Below are positions 53,527 through 61,773 of a stretch of 64,000 nt of DNA, in pieces. The stretch lies in assembly GCA_946186125.1 (NCBI GenBank), contig CAMHLZ010000006.1, positions 1 through 64,000 on the forward strand, read 5' to 3'. Source of the stretch: an uncultured Lachnospira sp. (lineage in GTDB: Bacteria > Bacillota > Clostridia > Lachnospirales > Lachnospiraceae). The notes under the pieces were generated by a model. It was not told the origin of the DNA and made no database searches. It saw nothing but the letters and a program-made list of their open reading frames with translations. Within the stretch, counting starts at the first letter, position 1. Each line of letters opens with the position of its first letter. The position numbers and the translations under genes were made by a program.

Positions 53527-53591
53527 CGTTTGTCACATTTCTTTGTCGTTTGTCACAGAAATATTGCAATATATTTATACAATGATACACT
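53527..53591 (+). promoter_or_regulatory. promoter region of the two-gene module with direct repeats
   Basis: CGTTTGTCACA occurs at 53527-53537 and 53547-53557, exactly 20 bp apart, just upstream of TTGCAA (53564-53569), a 16-bp spacer and TACACT (53586-53591). The repeats look like activator or repressor sites. The start of the first module gene is 43 bp further on. Confidence 0.5.
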
Positions 53592-53633
53592 AATAGAGTG
53601 ACAATAAACATAGCTAATCGAAAGGAGAAGAAA

Positions 53634-55430
53634 ATGTATAGTAATTTAGCACAATTTGATTACAAAAAAGGTAATCACATGGTTTTGGCAGTTTCGGAAG
53701 AATCTGTAAACACTACTTTAAAGCAGAAATTAAATATGGAGGGAGAAGCGTACAACTGTTATATTATCAGTAATATTTCAGGTGGAGAAGTAGTATATTT
53801 TGAAATCAATAAGAACACTGATATGCACAATTTACCGGCTGGCTTTCCTGTAGAATTAAAAAACAAAGATTTGTTTAGTATATTCGAGGAAGCTGATTTA
53901 TTTTCGAGGAACTATTCGAATGAAGATGATAAAAAAATAATAGAGAAATTGTATGATGCTTATTATTTAGAGAAGGCATATCAATTCATACCTGGTATAC
54001 CTACACAATTTAGTATGGGTGACTTAAAACGATACCAGCCAATTAAGTTAATTGCATCAACTGACCCTTCAAATTGCGGTTGTGAGTTTACACAATATTT
54101 TGAGGATGTTATTATTCTGGAAGTAACGGAAAAAAGGGATGTGTGTTCAGTTGGTTGTATAAAGCAGAGTGATTGTGAAAATCCATGGGGAGTTGTTTAT
54201 AAAGTTTTATTTCAGTATAAAAGAGAAGAATTTGATAAGTTACCGCTACAGGTACAAAATAATATAAAATATCACTTTGAAGATGTTGATGAGGCAGAAA
54301 TTGAAAATATATTTGATATATCGCAGCTTATATTGGATTTTACTACACTTTCTCAGGTGGAGACTCCCAAAATAACCGGTGTAACCGAAGAATCAGAGAT
54401 AATGGTTGTGAATGCAATCAACAAATATGTAGAACATGAATACAGTTATGTCACAAGTGATGATTATCTGGTTATTCCTAATAAGAATAATGATTACAAT
54501 TATCTCTTTAAGCCTTGTGAGTATACATATTCCGTAACTAAAGATACCAATAACTTAAAGACATTAAATTATGTTATGACAACAAGTCATGATGATAAGA
54601 TTGTGCCGCAATTATATGAATGGCAATGGTTGAGTGATGATGACTTGAAAGAAGAAACAGGGGTAATGTCAATTAACAGGGAGACAGTGTTTGAAATATT
54701 TAACAACGAATTTAAGGACAAAGTTTTACCAAAACTCTGGAAAAGATTTGTGGCAACGATGGAAGATAATAGCAAATTCTGTGATAAGCCTGATTTTGAA
54801 TATTACATAGAAGACAGTAAAAAAGGTGGAGGAGATTTTAAATATGAGGATAAAAAATATGTATATCCGAATTTCGAAGAACGTTCAGAAAGTGAATTAA
54901 AATATGAAATAATCCCGCCATATACAGCTAAACATGCTATGACATATACAGTTGATTGTTCGTGTTATTGGCAGAATGTTATTATTGATAGTAACACTTA
55001 TCCCGGAGTTGTGTATAAAACAACTGTTAAATTGTATGAAGATTTGACTGTCGACAGTGGAACAACGTCGGGCTATGTCTATGATGCAGATGTGTATTGT
55101 GAGATTGGTATTTCGATAGATGGTCAGGGGAAAATTGAGCTTAAGCGCAATGCAAGAATTGATGACAGAGGGGAGTCCATGGGTGATACGAATTTTTGGT
55201 CGAAATTATTTTCACTTGGAGTGGCTGATGATGCCATAAAAGATGCTGTATCTGATTTACAGGAGATGACAAAAGGCGTGGTAAGCGATTTTGAAGAGAC
55301 ATTTCTTTCAGGAAAAATAGGTTATGCAAGCTGGGTTTTACCAGGTGGAAAAACATTCACATTTAAAAATCAGGAATTTTGCGATGAGGGTGATTTTGTT
55401 ATCGGTACACGCTATGTGGAGCCGGTATAG
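53634..55430 (+). CDS. large protein of unknown function, possibly TULIP/P47-like (module gene 1)
   Basis: 598 aa from ATG 53634, with AAAGGAG upstream. No signal peptide or membrane helix. The opening (NHMVLAVSEESVNTTLKQKL) and closing (ASWVLPGGKTFTFKNQEFCDEGDFVIGTRY) recall, from memory, the clostridial P47/OrfX TULIP proteins, which have WDTVYAI...VN near the start and PGG.TF.FK...F.D..D.V at the end. This is unverified. Beta-rich middle with Cys pairs (NCGCEF, CSVGC, DCSC). It stands 20 bp before a larger gene and likely forms an operon with it. Confidence 0.5.
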   Translation: MYSNLAQFDYKKGNHMVLAVSEESVNTTLKQKLNMEGEAYNCYIISNISGGEVVYFEINKNTDMHNLPAGFPVELKNKDLFSIFEEADLFSRNYSNEDDKKIIEKLYDAYYLEKAYQFIPGIPTQFSMGDLKRYQPIKLIASTDPSNCGCEFTQYFEDVIILEVTEKRDVCSVGCIKQSDCENPWGVVYKVLFQYKREEFDKLPLQVQNNIKYHFEDVDEAEIENIFDISQLILDFTTLSQVETPKITGVTEESEIMVVNAINKYVEHEYSYVTSDDYLVIPNKNNDYNYLFKPCEYTYSVTKDTNNLKTLNYVMTTSHDDKIVPQLYEWQWLSDDDLKEETGVMSINRETVFEIFNNEFKDKVLPKLWKRFVATMEDNSKFCDKPDFEYYIEDSKKGGGDFKYEDKKYVYPNFEERSESELKYEIIPPYTAKHAMTYTVDCSCYWQNVIIDSNTYPGVVYKTTVKLYEDLTVDSGTTSGYVYDADVYCEIGISIDGQGKIELKRNARIDDRGESMGDTNFWSKLFSLGVADDAIKDAVSDLQEMTKGVVSDFEETFLSGKIGYASWVLPGGKTFTFKNQEFCDEGDFVIGTRYVEPV

Positions 55431-55450
55431 ATGAAAGGAGTGAAAATATA

Positions 55451-58400
55451 ATGGCTATGAAGATTGATACAGACGTAATGGATTATATGGTAAATTCAGG
55501 GGTAACTTTGGGCAATGATGTGAGGTGCATAAATGTATTAAAGACAAAGAAAGATGATAGCCGTGCAGTCATGGCGATAGACAGCCGTGATAACCTTTGT
55601 TGTTATTTGGAATCAGAAGGTGAAGGATATCAATTTGAGTGTCATAATATATATGAAAATTGCAGTCAATATGCTGCAATTAGGATGGGAGACTCTGATA
55701 ATTTTGCAATATTGTTAATCAGTGATAAGAAAGTATATACCTGTTTTGTGGATGATTTTTGTAAAATTATCAGTGAAGAGTTTCATGAATTAGAAGGACT
55801 TCCTTATGACGAAGGTATGGAACCGGTTGGGGTTTATGCAAACGGTAATGATAAGCATACTTCATTTATAATTTTGCTTAAAAATATAAATGGCCTGTTG
55901 AAACAGTATATTGCTGACTTTTCAGTTGATGAGTTGATAAGTATCAGAGATTTTTCACTGGCTGTAAACTTTAATTCAATTATATGCTCTTTAAGCGGAA
56001 GAGCCGGAGGACAGCCGGTAGATGGAGTATACTCTTTCGGAACATACTCGGATTCTGAACAGCTTTTGTATACTCCGGAGGTAAACATATATGGGGATTC
56101 TTTGCCTACACCAATAAGGCTCGGAGTTCCCGAGAGTGGAATTGAATGTATTGAGACTTGTAAAAGTATAAAAAATGATGAAACACATCTTGTTGCAGCC
56201 GGAAATGGAGGCTTATATTTTTACGACAGTGATAAACAGCACGATTGCAATAGAGTAGATTACCCTAATTACAGAAAGATTGGTGATTCACAATATTTTT
56301 ATGGAATTAAAAAAATAAGTTCATATGTAGATGATCACAATAAACTGTATATATGGATATTAAATAAGAATGGTAATATGTATTATGTTTTTGCACCTGT
56401 TGATAAAGAAGGAATGGTTGGGGATTTTGTTGAACCAATCAGATATCAGGCTGAAGAAATCGACGATTTTGACATTTTTGAAAACACTATGACATTAAAA
56501 GTCGATGATAAATTTATGTTTGGAACAAGAAATGAAGCAGGCGGATATTCATTTAGGCAGGTACTCATTAAATCAGACAAAGCCTTACCTGTACGGCAAA
56601 AAGTTTTCAGTACAAGAATTCAGATTGATGATGATGTCGAAATGGTACGTATTCAGACGGAACAGCCAATAGAAGCATATATTAACAATAAATACTATCA
56701 TTTTAAGGATATAACTGTTGAACCGGATGTGTTTCATGGTATAAATATTTTACAAAATGCAGTTGATATGACACCGGCGACGTTTAATATTACAGAAATA
56801 ACTAAAAGTGTGGATAAGAAAGGAAAAACGCAATCATATTTTCCGGGAAAGAAAGCATACGACAAATTGTTAGATTTGGATACACCTGAAAAATTAAAAA
56901 ATGCTTATAGCCTTGATCAAAAAGGAAATAAAGTTTATCTTGCAGGCTCACTGACGGACGAACAGATTAAATTTGGTGCAGATGCAATTAAACAACTATC
57001 ATGTAATTACAGGTCAATTATGCAGTCACATGGGGAAAATGAATTTGAATATGGTGTTTCAGATTTTGCTCTTTCGTGGAAAGATGTAATCTATTACGTT
57101 AAAGAAGCATTTGATGTGGTTAGTGACGCGGCTGAGAAATTTTGGAATAATACACTGGGTAAGGTGATAGAATTTAGTTCATACATTGTTGATAAGATAA
57201 TTTATTTTACCATTAAAATTGGAGAACAGGTATTGTCATTTGTATTAAACAGTGTTGGAAAAATATTAGAATGTTGTGTTAAGATATTGGAGTTTGTGGG
57301 AATTCCCGTAACGGATATATTTAAATTTCTCCTTACATATCTTGACATAGAAGGAACATTAAGATTGCATCGTGCATTCAAAAGTGTCATCGACGATGCG
57401 GATAAGACTGTGATTAATATGAATAATATTATCAGGAAGGATTTTAAAAATCTTGTCGATGAGATTATTGAAAAGATTGATAAATATGACAATAAAGAGA
57501 CATTGCCTGTTCCGGATGTTGAGAAAAAGGAAAATCAATATTTTACGCCTTCATCAATGATGCTATATGAAGAAGTATTTGGGGTAGGAAATCTTCTTAA
57601 TGCGAATATAGAGGTTGCGTTCAGCGATGATTTTTTGAATCTTTACAGTACGGATTGTTTTTCGGAGGAGCAGAAGGAAATCCTTGAAATTATAAAGAAT
57701 AAGTTAGTTTACTACAAAGAAAGAATTATCAATTGTAAAACTTTATCTGACTATATAGAGTTGTTTAAAGATATTCTAAAAGAAATAACAATAATGACGC
57801 TGAATTTAGCAAAGGATGCATGCGACCTGCTCTTTGACATATTGAATGAGGGAATAGAGTTGGTGTGGAATGTAATTACTCAGAACAGATATATTCCTAT
57901 AGTTTCTGAAATTATGGAAAGTTACGGAATTAAAGAGATATCTTTGACCGATGTTCTGTTTTTGCCTTTTGCATTTATGACAAACCTGATATATTATACT
58001 TTTAATGGAAAGTCGTTAATAAGCGAAGAAGATTTGAATGTTTTTTTACAGGAAAAACAAAAAATAAATTGGAATGCCGACCCGGATACCGTAGTGAAAT
58101 TCAAAGCATCGGATAATAGTATTGAAGGAAAAATGGTTGTAAGCATGGTATGCCATTCGATTTTAGGTGTTACATCATTGATTGATATGGTAATTAATTG
58201 TGTTTCGGTGCCGATGCCGGGTTCATATAAGTTTAAAGAGGAAACTAATTCTAGTTTTATATGTAATGTACCGACACTTATTTCACTTGGTTCGTCAATG
58301 GTAAATTATGCGGCCTCTCTGACAAATTCTATAAAAGGCTATCCTCCGATGCCGTATTTTGAAACTGAAGTTGTAAATATCATGTGGCATATCAACAGTA

Positions 58401-58849
58401 TTTCATCTATATTAGTGGGAATAAGCGATTGTGTCGGTTTGAAATTAAAAAAGGTGGAAAAATTCAACGAGAGTTTGCATTTCTTTACTGATATTATGTG
58501 TTTTGTAGGCAATGGTATTGGTGGTTTTGCACAGACATACTATATGATTATAGCACATAAACAGGAGGATAATTGTGATGAGAGCGAAAGGCACAGTGAG
58601 GAGTTCTACAAAAAAGACAGGGAATTGTACTATTTAGAGGGAACAAGCTACGCAGCATCTGATTTTTCTTCTATGGTAGTTTTTGTGACACAGAATGCGA
58701 AGGATTTTGATGAGGAACCCATATCAAAAGGCATTATTATAGCCACCGGGATACTCGTGTGCTGTATCCTTGGATGCGGAGGAGCTGCTACGATGTTTGC
58801 GTCATTGAAAACATTGGATGATCTTCGAGGTATTGTTAGCAATGAGTAA
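55451..58849 (+). CDS. 1132-residue unrecognised protein with beta-repeat N-terminus and hydrophobic helices (module gene 2)
   Basis: ATG 55451 with GAAAGGAG upstream. Residues ~20-420 have recurring beta patterns (AVMAIDSRDNLCCYLE, LVAAGNGGLYFYDS, LYIWILNKNGNMYYVFAP), suggestive of a propeller. Residues ~540-700 form consecutive amphipathic helices (WNNTLGKVIEFSSYIVDKI, GEQVLSFVLNSVGKILE), ending LRLHRAFKSVID. Later hydrophobic stretches lie near 890-925, 990-1050 and 1095-1120. No signal peptide. The helical block reminds me of large uncharacterised fungal and bacterial proteins, possibly membrane-active; not verified. No catalytic motif seen. Confidence 0.55.
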   Translation: MAMKIDTDVMDYMVNSGVTLGNDVRCINVLKTKKDDSRAVMAIDSRDNLCCYLESEGEGYQFECHNIYENCSQYAAIRMGDSDNFAILLISDKKVYTCFVDDFCKIISEEFHELEGLPYDEGMEPVGVYANGNDKHTSFIILLKNINGLLKQYIADFSVDELISIRDFSLAVNFNSIICSLSGRAGGQPVDGVYSFGTYSDSEQLLYTPEVNIYGDSLPTPIRLGVPESGIECIETCKSIKNDETHLVAAGNGGLYFYDSDKQHDCNRVDYPNYRKIGDSQYFYGIKKISSYVDDHNKLYIWILNKNGNMYYVFAPVDKEGMVGDFVEPIRYQAEEIDDFDIFENTMTLKVDDKFMFGTRNEAGGYSFRQVLIKSDKALPVRQKVFSTRIQIDDDVEMVRIQTEQPIEAYINNKYYHFKDITVEPDVFHGINILQNAVDMTPATFNITEITKSVDKKGKTQSYFPGKKAYDKLLDLDTPEKLKNAYSLDQKGNKVYLAGSLTDEQIKFGADAIKQLSCNYRSIMQSHGENEFEYGVSDFALSWKDVIYYVKEAFDVVSDAAEKFWNNTLGKVIEFSSYIVDKIIYFTIKIGEQVLSFVLNSVGKILECCVKILEFVGIPVTDIFKFLLTYLDIEGTLRLHRAFKSVIDDADKTVINMNNIIRKDFKNLVDEIIEKIDKYDNKETLPVPDVEKKENQYFTPSSMMLYEEVFGVGNLLNANIEVAFSDDFLNLYSTDCFSEEQKEILEIIKNKLVYYKERIINCKTLSDYIELFKDILKEITIMTLNLAKDACDLLFDILNEGIELVWNVITQNRYIPIVSEIMESYGIKEISLTDVLFLPFAFMTNLIYYTFNGKSLISEEDLNVFLQEKQKINWNADPDTVVKFKASDNSIEGKMVVSMVCHSILGVTSLIDMVINCVSVPMPGSYKFKEETNSSFICNVPTLISLGSSMVNYAASLTNSIKGYPPMPYFETEVVNIMWHINSISSILVGISDCVGLKLKKVEKFNESLHFFTDIMCFVGNGIGGFAQTYYMIIAHKQEDNCDESERHSEEFYKKDRELYYLEGTSYAASDFSSMVVFVTQNAKDFDEEPISKGIIIATGILVCCILGCGGAATMFASLKTLDDLRGIVSNE

Positions 58850-58871
58850 CAGGTTTTTTGGGATTTGTAAA

Positions 58872-58939
58872 TTAATAGATGGGTATGAAGATGTATTAAT
58901 AGCGGAAAAAGGATAAGAAATATAGAGAAAATGATTAAA
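58872..58939 (+). pseudogene. 3' remnant of an Rpn-family gene
   Basis: TATGAAGATGTATTAATAGC and the bases after it repeat the end of the Rpn gene (YEDILIAEKDKEYREK at 53161-53210), with an extra A that breaks the frame. So one full Rpn gene and one Rpn 3' scrap flank the two-gene module. Confidence 0.7.
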
Positions 58940-58966
58940 GGACCATGTAAAAACCATGGTCCTTTT
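58937..58966 (+). terminator. terminator downstream of the module
   Basis: AAAGGACCATG/CATGGTCCTTT stem with a 7-nt loop and T-run. Confidence 0.85.
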
Positions 58967-59051
58967 ACGCTTCACCACAATCTCAAATCACAAAATTTGA
59001 CAAATTCAAAAAAACATCACATAATTTTCAGATAAAATACATTTAAAAATG

Positions 59052-59080
59052 TTGCAATAATAATATTTTTATATTATAAT
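59052..59080 (+). promoter_or_regulatory. promoter of the protease genes
   Basis: TTGCAA 59052-59057, 17-bp spacer, perfect TATAAT 59075-59080, 44 bp before the first protease start. A second TTGACA with CATAAT 17 bp later lies about 55 bp upstream (around 58997). Confidence 0.65.
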
Positions 59081-59124
59081 TCGAAATTGTGCTAAAAAAA
59101 TAAAAAAGGAGTAACTGGGATATT

Positions 59125-61758
59125 ATGAAAATGAACGCGGAATTAAAAAAAAGAATCCTTTCAATATTCCTTTCAGTAGCAATGGCTATTTCATTTGCAA
59201 ATGCAATAGACATAGTTTCATATGCAGTTGAGGAGAATAATGAAGATTCTTTATACGCAACAGGTAACTTGAAGATTAGTGAAAAGGATATTGCAGAAGA
59301 TAAAAATGCGATGTCACAGGATGAATTTGAGAAACAGTTTAGTGATAAACTGACAGCTGATGGAGATTTACCTTCATCGGTAGATAATAGTGCATCAAAA
59401 TACTTTCCTGCAATAGGAAACCAGAGAAATATTGGTGCATGCGGATGTTGGGCGGATGTATATTATGCATATACATATGCAAGATGTAGAGCAAAGAATA
59501 TAAGCGCTACAGGTGAAAACATAATGTCTCCTGCATTTGTATATAATCAGATTAAATGCTTAGATAATGGAGGAACATATCTTAATGATGTTCTTGCAAT
59601 GCTTAAAAAAGAGGGCACTCCGGCATTTACAAGAGCAGATTTTGAAACATACACGAACGAAGACGGATGTAAAACATGGTTTCCAGCAGAGAATTTGTGG
59701 AAAGAGGCAGCATCAAACAGAATAACATCATACACATACTTAACACAGCCGGGAACCATTACCTCATGCAAAGATGACGACCTGGATCAGATAAAAAGCT
59801 ACTTAAACGATGGAAATATTATTACATATTCATGCGATATTTACGGCTGGAATTATAAGACGTTATCAGCAGCATCAGGAACAACACATGCAGGAGAATA
59901 CATTGCAGTGTCGGCGCAAAATGGTGGTTCATGGCACAGAATGACACTTGTTGGTTACGATGATAATGTTTGCTTTGATATAAATGGTGACGGTACAATT
60001 CAGGATGCGGAAAGAGGAGCATTTAAAATAGCAAACTCATGGGGAAACACATATAAGAACGGTGGATTCTGCTGGGTTTCATATGATGCGCTGAACTATG
60101 ATTCGCAGGCAGGAGCAACGACTACATCATACAGAAGACAGGCAATGACACAGTTTGTAGTGCAGTATGTTGATTCCGATAAGAACTACGATTCAAACGT
60201 GCATATGGTTATGACATTAAATACAGCTACAAGAAAAGATGCGCGTGTAACCATAAAAGCAGTTAGTGATGTGAATGCACAGTACGTACATAATTTTGCA
60301 GCCACAGATATAAATAATGAATTAAACTATTCGTTAGATGGCTCAACTACAGCTACAGACGGAACAGTTTCATACGATTTAAATAATGTAGTAAGTGATA
60401 TAACACCAGGGACGGCAGGCGATTATGAGTGGTATGTAACTATAAAAGATACAAACGAAGACAACAAAGCACTTGCTTTAAAAAATGCGGAAGTTAAAGC
60501 AGCTGGAAAAACAATAGCAAAATTCGAAAGCACATCAACAAGTGTTGATGGAAACGAAGCAACATACAAATTAGAGATGGCAGGCGAAAATACGACAACT
60601 GTATATTATGACAACCAGTCGTGGGCAAATGCATTTATACATTATCAGGTAAATAACGGTTCATGGACAAATGTACCGGGCGTGCAGATGCAGGCAAGCG
60701 ATATAGAAGGATACAGATGGAAAGCAGTTATTAATCTTGGAAAACAGAATGGAGTACAGGTATGTTTTAATGATGGAAATAATAACTGGGACAGCAGAAA
60801 TTCACAGAACTATCGTCTTGGTGTAGGAACATATGGAATCAAAAATGGCAATGTAGAGACATTAGGTTTCAGAGTGACATCATTTACAATAGATAAGCCG
60901 ATGACAGTCGGATGGTCAGACATCAATATCAATTTCAGCGCAGAAGCATCATATGGAAGCGGAGACTATTCATACAGATTTGGTACTATATTCCATGGCA
61001 TAAAATTCTATAATACTGAAGAATTTATAGAATATAGCACTCAATACATTTTGTTGTATGAAGTGGTCGGATCTCAATATCCTAATAATGGTGTGTTCGG
61101 AACACATACATTATTTGCTGAAGTGAAAGATAATGTCACAGGCCAAATAGCAACTAAGACAATAGAAAACTTTGTAGTAAAGCCATTAGCAATTAAATCG
61201 TTTACATCGGATGCACCGTCTAATGTAATAAAAGTGGGAACAGACGTAACACTTACGGCAGAAACAGAATATGAAGTTGGATACCGTTATAATTCATACG
61301 TATTTACAGCCATTAAAGATGGTGTAAGAAGAGAGATTAAGCCACATGAGTATTGGGCGAAGTACTCAAAGGTGTGGACACCGACAGAACCGGGGAATTA
61401 TACGATTGAATATTATGTAAGAGACGGACATGACCAGGAGGCGACAGCAACACTGAATTTTACGGTTGTTGATAATAACACTGTGACAATTTACTACAAC
61501 AACAACTCATGGACAAATGCCAACATCCACTACCAGGTAGATAACGGTTCATGGACAAATGTACCGGGTGTGCAGATGCAGGCAAGCGACAGAGAAGGAT
61601 ACACATGGATGTATACGATAGATTTGAACGACCAGAACGGAGCAAACGTATGCTTCAACAACGGTAACAACAGTTGGGACAGCAGAAACGGAAGCAACTA
61701 CCGTGTTGATGCAGGAATTTATGCCGTTGAAAATGGAAATGTTATAAAGTTAGATTAA
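59125..61758 (+). CDS. secreted papain-like (C1) cysteine protease with two CBM25-like starch-binding modules
   Basis: 877 aa. Signal peptide 1-33 (basic start, ...SVAMAISFANAIDIVSYA). Pro-region to ~85. The C1 peptidase domain has Gln and Cys in GNQRNIGACGCWADVYY, His in GGSWHRMTLVGYDD and Asn in IANSWGN. An EF-hand-like Ca2+ loop FDINGDGTIQDAE lies between His and Asn. CBM25-like modules at residues ~493-577 and ~788-876 share YYNNNSW, NANIHYQV, GSWTNVPGVQMQAS and CFNNGNNSWDSR. Two Ig-like domains lie between. No dockerin or LPXTG; release or starch-bound location is inferred. Same-strand paralogue 15 bp downstream. Confidence 0.85.
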   Translation: MKMNAELKKRILSIFLSVAMAISFANAIDIVSYAVEENNEDSLYATGNLKISEKDIAEDKNAMSQDEFEKQFSDKLTADGDLPSSVDNSASKYFPAIGNQRNIGACGCWADVYYAYTYARCRAKNISATGENIMSPAFVYNQIKCLDNGGTYLNDVLAMLKKEGTPAFTRADFETYTNEDGCKTWFPAENLWKEAASNRITSYTYLTQPGTITSCKDDDLDQIKSYLNDGNIITYSCDIYGWNYKTLSAASGTTHAGEYIAVSAQNGGSWHRMTLVGYDDNVCFDINGDGTIQDAERGAFKIANSWGNTYKNGGFCWVSYDALNYDSQAGATTTSYRRQAMTQFVVQYVDSDKNYDSNVHMVMTLNTATRKDARVTIKAVSDVNAQYVHNFAATDINNELNYSLDGSTTATDGTVSYDLNNVVSDITPGTAGDYEWYVTIKDTNEDNKALALKNAEVKAAGKTIAKFESTSTSVDGNEATYKLEMAGENTTTVYYDNQSWANAFIHYQVNNGSWTNVPGVQMQASDIEGYRWKAVINLGKQNGVQVCFNDGNNNWDSRNSQNYRLGVGTYGIKNGNVETLGFRVTSFTIDKPMTVGWSDININFSAEASYGSGDYSYRFGTIFHGIKFYNTEEFIEYSTQYILLYEVVGSQYPNNGVFGTHTLFAEVKDNVTGQIATKTIENFVVKPLAIKSFTSDAPSNVIKVGTDVTLTAETEYEVGYRYNSYVFTAIKDGVRREIKPHEYWAKYSKVWTPTEPGNYTIEYYVRDGHDQEATATLNFTVVDNNTVTIYYNNNSWTNANIHYQVDNGSWTNVPGVQMQASDREGYTWMYTIDLNDQNGANVCFNNGNNSWDSRNGSNYRVDAGIYAVENGNVIKLD
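60598..60850 (+). other. CBM25-like module 1 of the protease
   Basis: Coding segment with TTVYYDNQSW, FIHYQVNNGSWTNVPG and CFNDGNNNWDSRN. It is highly similar in DNA and protein to module 2 at 61482-61755, showing internal duplication (for example TCATGGACAAATGTACCGGG in both). Confidence 0.75.
61482..61755 (+). other. CBM25-like module 2 of the protease
   Basis: Second copy at the extreme C-terminus: TIYYNNNSWTNANIHYQV, GSWTNVPGVQMQASDREGY, VCFNNGNNSWDSRNGSNYR. The conserved Trp residues and Asn-rich loop are those used for starch binding in CBM25/26. Confidence 0.75.
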
Positions 61759-61773
61759 AGAAAGGAAGAAATA

